Shown: positions 6,090-9,616 of the stretch, in pieces
Layout of the letters: the number at the start of each line of letters is the position of its first letter
Numbering within the stretch: the stretch's first letter is position 1
Source: an uncultured Faecalibacterium sp.
Lineage (GTDB): Bacteria; Bacillota; Clostridia; Oscillospirales; Ruminococcaceae
NCBI GenBank assembly: GCA_945982465.1
Contig: CAMFSB010000036.1
Location: forward strand, 1 to 9,616
Direction: 5' to 3'
Length of the DNA: 9,616 nt
Notes under the pieces: model-generated
Databases searched by the model: none
What the model was told of the DNA's origin: nothing
The model's input: only the letters and a program-made list of their open reading frames with translations
Made by a program: the position numbers and the translations under genes

Positions 6090-7055
6090 TCAGGAATCAA
6101 ATTCGCCCTTGACTGTGCGGGAAAACAGCAGCGGCAGCGCCTCCCGGATGGGGTAACCTTCGTACAGAATGCAGGCGACCATCTTGCAGATCGGCAGGTC
6201 CACCTGATACTGCTCGCCCAGCCGCACCAGCGCCTTGACCGTGTACGCGCCCTCGGCCAGCTTATCGTATGGCTGGCCCAGCGCGAACTGTTCGCCGAAC
6301 ATACGGTTGTGGCTGTGCCGCGAAAACAGCGTTGCTTCGTAATCGCCCAGATGGCACAGCCCGTAAGCGGAAAGCTCGCTGCCGCCCATCGCCTTGATCA
6401 GGCGGGCGATCTCCCGGGCGCCGCGGGCCATCAAAGCCCCTTTCAGGCAGGAATAACCCATGCCGTCCAGCATGCCGGCCGCGATGCCGATCACATTTTT
6501 GGCGGCGCTGCCCACTTCGGTGCCGATCAGGTCGTTGCCTTTGTACAGGCGGATCAGCTCCGAGGACAGGCCGTTCACGATAAAATCCACGGTCTGCGGC
6601 TCATCGGAATCCACCACCATGCAGTTGGGGATGTCCGCTTCAAAATCCTCCACGTGGCCCGGCCCGACCCAAACGGCCAGATGCACCGGCTGGGTCACCA
6701 CGCTGCGAAACACCTGTGTCAGCCGCTGGCCGGTGCTTTCCTCAATACCTTTCATGCAGAGGATAAAGGTTTTGCCCGCCACATCCTGCCGCTGGATCCG
6801 CGCTGCCAGCGCGCGCAGCTGCTGCGCGCCGATGGAAATGATCACGACCTGGGCAAAGGCAAGGGCCTGTTCCAAATCGCTCTCCCGCCGCAAGGCTTCC
6901 GGCAGGGTCAGATATTCGTTTTTCCGGTGCTCGCACAGCGCCTGAAAGCGGGCAGACTCCGCCCGGCCCCAAAGCAGCACCTCGTTTTTTTTGCTGTGAT
7001 AGGCAGCCAGGAATGTTCCCCACCGGCCGCAGCCCAATACAGTGATCTTCATCAT
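6090..7055 (-). CDS. gpsA: NAD(P)H-dependent glycerol-3-phosphate dehydrogenase (GpsA family), atypical active-site residues
   Basis: Cytoplasmic reductase turning dihydroxyacetone phosphate into sn-glycerol-3-phosphate for phospholipid synthesis. 321 aa, close to the usual 330. The N-terminal Rossmann motif is GCGRWGT (8-14), KGIE sits at 102-105, GPGHVED (131-137) stands where GPSHAEE is typical, and the catalytic Lys is K186 in EVGSAAKNVIG. The C-terminal substrate segment reads LGDYEATLFSRHSHNR (236-251); GpsA normally has GDL-x-TC-then-SRNR here, so the substrate-phosphate Arg of SRN is His249 (codon CAC) while Asn250 is kept. The start is the first of two tandem ATGs, with GAGG close upstream. 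It sits behind a hairpin with no obvious promoter of its own and before the Cys-rich gene. It may be a paralogue with shifted substrate rather than the housekeeping GpsA. Confidence 0.83.
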   Translation of the reverse strand: MMKITVLGCGRWGTFLAAYHSKKNEVLLWGRAESARFQALCEHRKNEYLTLPEALRRESDLEQALAFAQVVIISIGAQQLRALAARIQRQDVAGKTFILCMKGIEESTGQRLTQVFRSVVTQPVHLAVWVGPGHVEDFEADIPNCMVVDSDEPQTVDFIVNGLSSELIRLYKGNDLIGTEVGSAAKNVIGIAAGMLDGMGYSCLKGALMARGAREIARLIKAMGGSELSAYGLCHLGDYEATLFSRHSHNRMFGEQFALGQPYDKLAEGAYTVKALVRLGEQYQVDLPICKMVACILYEGYPIREALPLLFSRTVKGEFDS

Positions 7056-7074
7056 GCAATGCCTCTTTCATTCG

Positions 7075-7104
7075 GAAAGACCCGCCCTGCGAGCAGGGCG
7101 GGTC
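7075..7104 (-). terminator. Perfect 12-bp hairpin between SGNH gene and gpsA
   Basis: GACCCGCCCTGC (7079-7090) and GCAGGGCGGGTC (7093-7104) are perfect reverse complements around two bases, giving an 11-pair stem with a four-base loop in practice. On the minus strand TTTCC follows, so the T-tract is short. It starts about 37 bases after the SGNH stop and ends 23 bases before the gpsA ATG. Termination, partial read-through or mRNA 3' end protection are all possible. Confidence 0.65.
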
Positions 7105-7141
7105 CGTATCAGAAACTGGGGATCATGTAAACCACAGGCCG

Positions 7142-8845
7142 TTACTCCCCTGTCGGCGGCTCTGTGCCAGGCTGCTCGCCCGCACCGGCCGGCGGCTCGC
7201 TGGCCTGCGCGCCTGAGTCTGCCTCAGAGCTCGCCGGAGAAACAGGCTCCGGGGTTGGTGCTTCGGTCGGGACGGATGTAGGCTCCGGCGTCGGTTCAGG
7301 GGTCACGTTCGGCGTCGGAGTAGGGGTCACGTTTGGCGTCGGGGTAGGGGTGTTTGGTGTCGGGGTAGGGGTGTTTGGTGTCGGCGACGGGGAAGGCGAC
7401 GGGGCCGCCGTCGGCGCAGCAATGGTGACCACATTGGATTTCAGCTCGGTATCATTGAACAGCAGCACCGCGTAAATCGAGTAGGAGGTCCCCTCCGCTA
7501 TGGTGAGCGTATAGCTTGCACCCGGGATCCCCTGCTTGCGGTACTGGCCGTCGTTGACCTTGACATACCAGATGACCTTGCTCAGATCGCCGTAGTTTCT
7601 ATTGATCAACGAAGCCTTCAGCGTGTAATCCCGGCCCACGGTCGCCGTGGCGTCGCCGGTCAGCTTGATGCCCACCTCGGCGAAGATCGCCGTCACGTTC
7701 ACGTTCTGCTTGAAGTCCTTGTCGGTACGGGTGGCCGTGGTCACGCCATCGCTCCACTTGATGAACATCAGGCCGTCGTTGGGCACTGCCTTGACCGTGA
7801 TGGATGTGGAGCGGTCTTTGATCTCAAACGAAAGGCTGGTCTTGCCGGTCTCGCTGCCCGAGGTCAGCGTGCCGCCGCCGGCGGAATCCACCTGATATTT
7901 GGCGGTGAACTGGCCCGGCGTGGAGGTGGGCGCAGCCGTTGCGGTGCCGTTGCCGGCGTATTCCTCGCTGCGCACCGCGATGTTGGCTGTTTCGGGGCGG
8001 CGGTCTGTCGACTCATAGGCATGGGATGTGACATACGAGAGGATCTGCTGCAGGCCGGAGGTCTTCAGGTGGATATCTCCGCTCACATAATAGTCGCTCT
8101 TGCCGTAGCCGTCGGTACCTTTGAGCACTTCTGTGCTGTTCAGGAATTTGATGTTCAGCTCCTGGCACATTTGGGCCAGCGCCATGTTGAACTGATCCAG
8201 CACCGCCTGATCCATCGCGGGATAGCTGGAATGATCCGCCGGGATCGGCGGGATCGCGTTCACGATCAGGTCTGTATAGGGGTAGCTGCTCTGGATCGCG
8301 CCGATCAGGCCCTTATAAGCCGTGATGAAATCGGCCGTGGACATGCTGCCGTCACCATTGTTTGTGCCCAGCGTGATCACCACACGGCGGGGTTTCATCT
8401 TCGCGACAGCATCCGGGATGGAATACAGGCTGGAATCGTTTTTAAAGGTCACAAATTTTTCCGTCGCCGCATTCTGGATGCCCAGGCCCTCCTTGGCGCA
8501 GAACTGCTGCAGCGTCAGAAGGCCGTTGCGGTTGAAGCGCAGCGTGTTGGAATCGCCCACAAAAAGCGTGTCTTTCAGATAGGCGTCGCCCGCGTCTGCC
8601 GTCTGGCCCAGCACCGCCGTGTTGGCAGCGTCGATCTGGTAGGCCTGCGGGTCATATCCGCCGCGTGTTGTCTCGGCGCTGGCCGGCGTGTTATGCCCTG
8701 CCGCGCGAATCTTGCCCGCCACCAGCACGCCTGTTACGCTGGCGGTGATCACAATGGCAAGCGCACAGATCGCACAAACCACGACCGCCTGCTTCTGCTT
8801 GGGGGTAAGTTCCTGTTTGTCTGTCTGCTTTTGATTTTTGTTCAT
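7142..8845 (-). CDS. Membrane-anchored/secreted SGNH (GDSL-type) hydrolase with InlB-like repeat, Ig-like domain and Pro/Thr tail
   Basis: 567 aa surface or secreted esterase/acyl-hydrolase candidate. Residues 1-19 are Lys/Gln-rich and cytoplasmic, and 20-43 are a hydrophobic signal anchor. The SGNH domain spans about 90-280: block I GDSN with nucleophile S99, block III GTNNG (160-164), block V D257-x-H259. Residues 313-389 resemble a divergent InlB B-repeat (FIKWSDGVTTATR, then VTAIFAE). Residues 390-476 look Ig-like and beta-rich. Residues 478-567 are a Pro/Thr/Ser/Glu tail with TPTPN repeats. There is no LPXTG signal, so retention would be by the N-terminal anchor. Substrate could be cell-wall or polysaccharide acyl groups, but this is inference. 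The ATG at 8845 is chosen because GGTGA (8851-8855) lies five bases upstream. A GTG at 8854 overlapping the upstream stop by four bases would add three residues. Co-transcribed with the upstream HAD gene. Confidence 0.87.
   Translation of the reverse strand: MNKNQKQTDKQELTPKQKQAVVVCAICALAIVITASVTGVLVAGKIRAAGHNTPASAETTRGGYDPQAYQIDAANTAVLGQTADAGDAYLKDTLFVGDSNTLRFNRNGLLTLQQFCAKEGLGIQNAATEKFVTFKNDSSLYSIPDAVAKMKPRRVVITLGTNNGDGSMSTADFITAYKGLIGAIQSSYPYTDLIVNAIPPIPADHSSYPAMDQAVLDQFNMALAQMCQELNIKFLNSTEVLKGTDGYGKSDYYVSGDIHLKTSGLQQILSYVTSHAYESTDRRPETANIAVRSEEYAGNGTATAAPTSTPGQFTAKYQVDSAGGGTLTSGSETGKTSLSFEIKDRSTSITVKAVPNDGLMFIKWSDGVTTATRTDKDFKQNVNVTAIFAEVGIKLTGDATATVGRDYTLKASLINRNYGDLSKVIWYVKVNDGQYRKQGIPGASYTLTIAEGTSYSIYAVLLFNDTELKSNVVTIAAPTAAPSPSPSPTPNTPTPTPNTPTPTPNVTPTPTPNVTPEPTPEPTSVPTEAPTPEPVSPASSEADSGAQASEPPAGAGEQPGTEPPTGE
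7299..7388. repeat. Tandem repeat, two 24-base then two 21-base units, in the Pro/Thr tail
   Basis: On the plus strand two units beginning GGGGTCACGTT (7299-7322, 7323-7346) are followed by two beginning GGGGTGTTTGGTGTCGG (7347-7367, 7368-7388). The 24-base units differ from the 21-base units mainly by one extra codon. Both keep frame and encode PNVTPTPT-like and PNTPTPT-like units (about residues 485-514) of the SGNH protein's tail. Copy number probably varies between strains. Confidence 0.85.
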
Positions 8846-8850
8846 GTTCG

Positions 8851-9501
8851 TCACCGTTCATTTAAGATATAATCCGTCAGCTCTTCGCAGCTTTGCACAA
8901 GCACTGCAGGAGCAAAGGGTTCCAGTTCCTCACGGCTGCCATAGCCATACAGCACGCCGGCCGCCGGTATTCCGCAGTCCGCCGCGCCTTCCAGGTCGTC
9001 CCTGCGGTCGCCCGCCATCAAAACACGGGCGCCCTGCAGCTCCGGCCGGGCCAGTACATCCTGCATAACAGCCGTTTTGGTATCCCTCGTCCGGTCGAAC
9101 GAAGCGCCGCCAATGTAGGTAAAGCGACCCGCGAACGGCAGCCGTTCCAGCATAGTCGTGACCCCGCCCACCGGCATGGAGGTGCCGGTCTCCGGCAGCA
9201 CGCCGGCCTCCTGCAGCCGGGCCAGCATTTCGGCCACGCCCGGATAAAGCGCGCATTCCCTGCTGCCGACCTGCGCATATAACTGCCGGTACAGGGCCGT
9301 GGCGCGCTCGATTTGTTCCTCAGAAGAAAAATATTCGCTGAATGTGCGGCGCAGCGGCGGGCCCAGATATTTATTCAGATTCTTGCCGGAAATATCCACG
9401 CCCATAACACAGAACGTTTGTTCCAGGGTGTGAAATATGCCCGGAGCTGAATCGATCAGAGTGCCGTCCACATCAAACAAGACTGCGTCATAGCGTGGCA
9501 A
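8851..9501 (-). CDS. HAD hydrolase, phosphoglycolate-phosphatase-like (Gph/PGP group)
   Basis: Cytoplasmic HAD phosphatase of 216 aa, normal for the Gph-like group; substrate not readable. Motif I is D10-V-D12-G-T14, motif II T107-S108, motif III K142 (in RTRDTK) and motif IV GD165RRDD169. The cap domain is about residues 16-88, and ASFDRTRDTK is the typical ASLDGTR-K stretch of this group. The start is TTG at 9501: a TGA lies in frame three codons upstream, no ATG or GTG is in range, motif I falls at the expected place, and GGGAG (9511-9515) gives an SD nine bases away. One oddity: the strand before motif II reads VLPETG (101-106), where family members have a hydrophobic strand, and the Lys of the usual TSKPE is Met. 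Its stop overlaps or abuts the SGNH gene, so the two are co-transcribed. Confidence 0.87.
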   Translation of the reverse strand: MPRYDAVLFDVDGTLIDSAPGIFHTLEQTFCVMGVDISGKNLNKYLGPPLRRTFSEYFSSEEQIERATALYRQLYAQVGSRECALYPGVAEMLARLQEAGVLPETGTSMPVGGVTTMLERLPFAGRFTYIGGASFDRTRDTKTAVMQDVLARPELQGARVLMAGDRRDDLEGAADCGIPAAGVLYGYGSREELEPFAPAVLVQSCEELTDYILNER

Positions 9502-9616
9502 GCCTGTTCACTCCCGTCCATTTGTAAGCCTGTTTGCGTCAAAAGCCCCGGCCGCGCAGACGGCCGGCTGCAGGTCAATTTCCCTTTGGCCTGAATCGCG
9601 GCCCGCTATCAGACCC
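9502..9616. other. Right-edge stretch upstream of the HAD gene
   Basis: One minus-strand frame is open from the window edge to a TGA at 9508-9510, six bases before the TTG start, so it could be the last 35 codons of an upstream operon gene. I do not recognise the residues, and an open frame this short is expected by chance at this GC content. A GC-rich hairpin lies in the same stretch. No promoter with both hexamers is visible, which fits the HAD gene being read from further upstream. Confidence 0.4.
9541..9567 (-). terminator. Possible terminator hairpin at right edge
   Basis: On the minus strand CCGGCCG (9561-9567) pairs with CGGCCGG (9548-9554) around a six-base loop, with a TTTT run at 9541-9544 shortly after. 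It could end a transcript from beyond the window, but it also sits inside an open frame and no new promoter follows it, so its role is uncertain. Confidence 0.35.

Noticed and set aside
7104..7130. TTTACA with TACGGA 17 bases downstream as a gpsA promoter
   Set aside because: The -10 matches only two of six bases and the hairpin would follow it directly; not supported.
7299..7388. CRISPR-like array
   Set aside because: Units are contiguous without spacers, in frame, and encode a Pro/Thr tail.

Overview
This window looks like a chromosomal segment of a GC-rich, anaerobic, Gram-positive gut-type Clostridia, most likely Oscillospiraceae/Ruminococcaceae (the Faecalibacterium, Gemmiger, Subdoligranulum neighbourhood). 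The grounds are a high-GC sequence with Shine-Dalgarno-led genes, AT-rich sigma-A-type promoters, a PerR plus rubredoxin-first (reverse) rubrerythrin pair, a Gx transporter beside an ABC-F protein, and an SGNH hydrolase with a Pro/Thr stalk. The genus is an inference from gene content only. All ten recognisable genes lie on the minus strand, so transcription runs from high to low coordinates.

In transcription order: (i) 8851-9501, a phosphoglycolate-phosphatase-like HAD hydrolase, overlapping or abutting 7142-8845, a membrane-anchored or secreted SGNH/GDSL hydrolase with an InlB-like repeat domain and a C-terminal Pro/Thr-rich tail. A strong hairpin (7079-7104) follows. (ii) 6090-7055, an atypical GpsA-type glycerol-3-phosphate dehydrogenase, then 5566-6033, an unrecognised acidic protein with 18 Cys in a Cys/Asp/Gly-rich block. 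A terminator (about 5517-5557) follows. (iii) A clear promoter (5485-5513) starts an apparent four-gene operon: YjjG-like HAD nucleotidase (4711-5454), alpha/beta hydrolase (3795-4745), ABC-F ATPase (1824-3719) and Gx-family membrane protein (1291-1821). (iv) After a roughly 320-base non-coding stretch, a strong extended -10 promoter (975-1003) and a palindromic Fur/PerR-type operator (948-973) lead into perR (535-930) and a reverse rubrerythrin (1-508, cut by the window edge).

The best-defined functional unit is the last one: a peroxide-sensing PerR-type repressor that probably controls itself and the peroxide-reducing rubrerythrin 26 bases downstream, a classic anaerobe oxidative-stress module. 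The other operons are housekeeping or accessory in appearance. The most unusual item is the Cys/Asp/Gly-rich protein, which I cannot assign to a family. No RNA genes, CRISPR arrays, insertion sequences or phage genes were seen.
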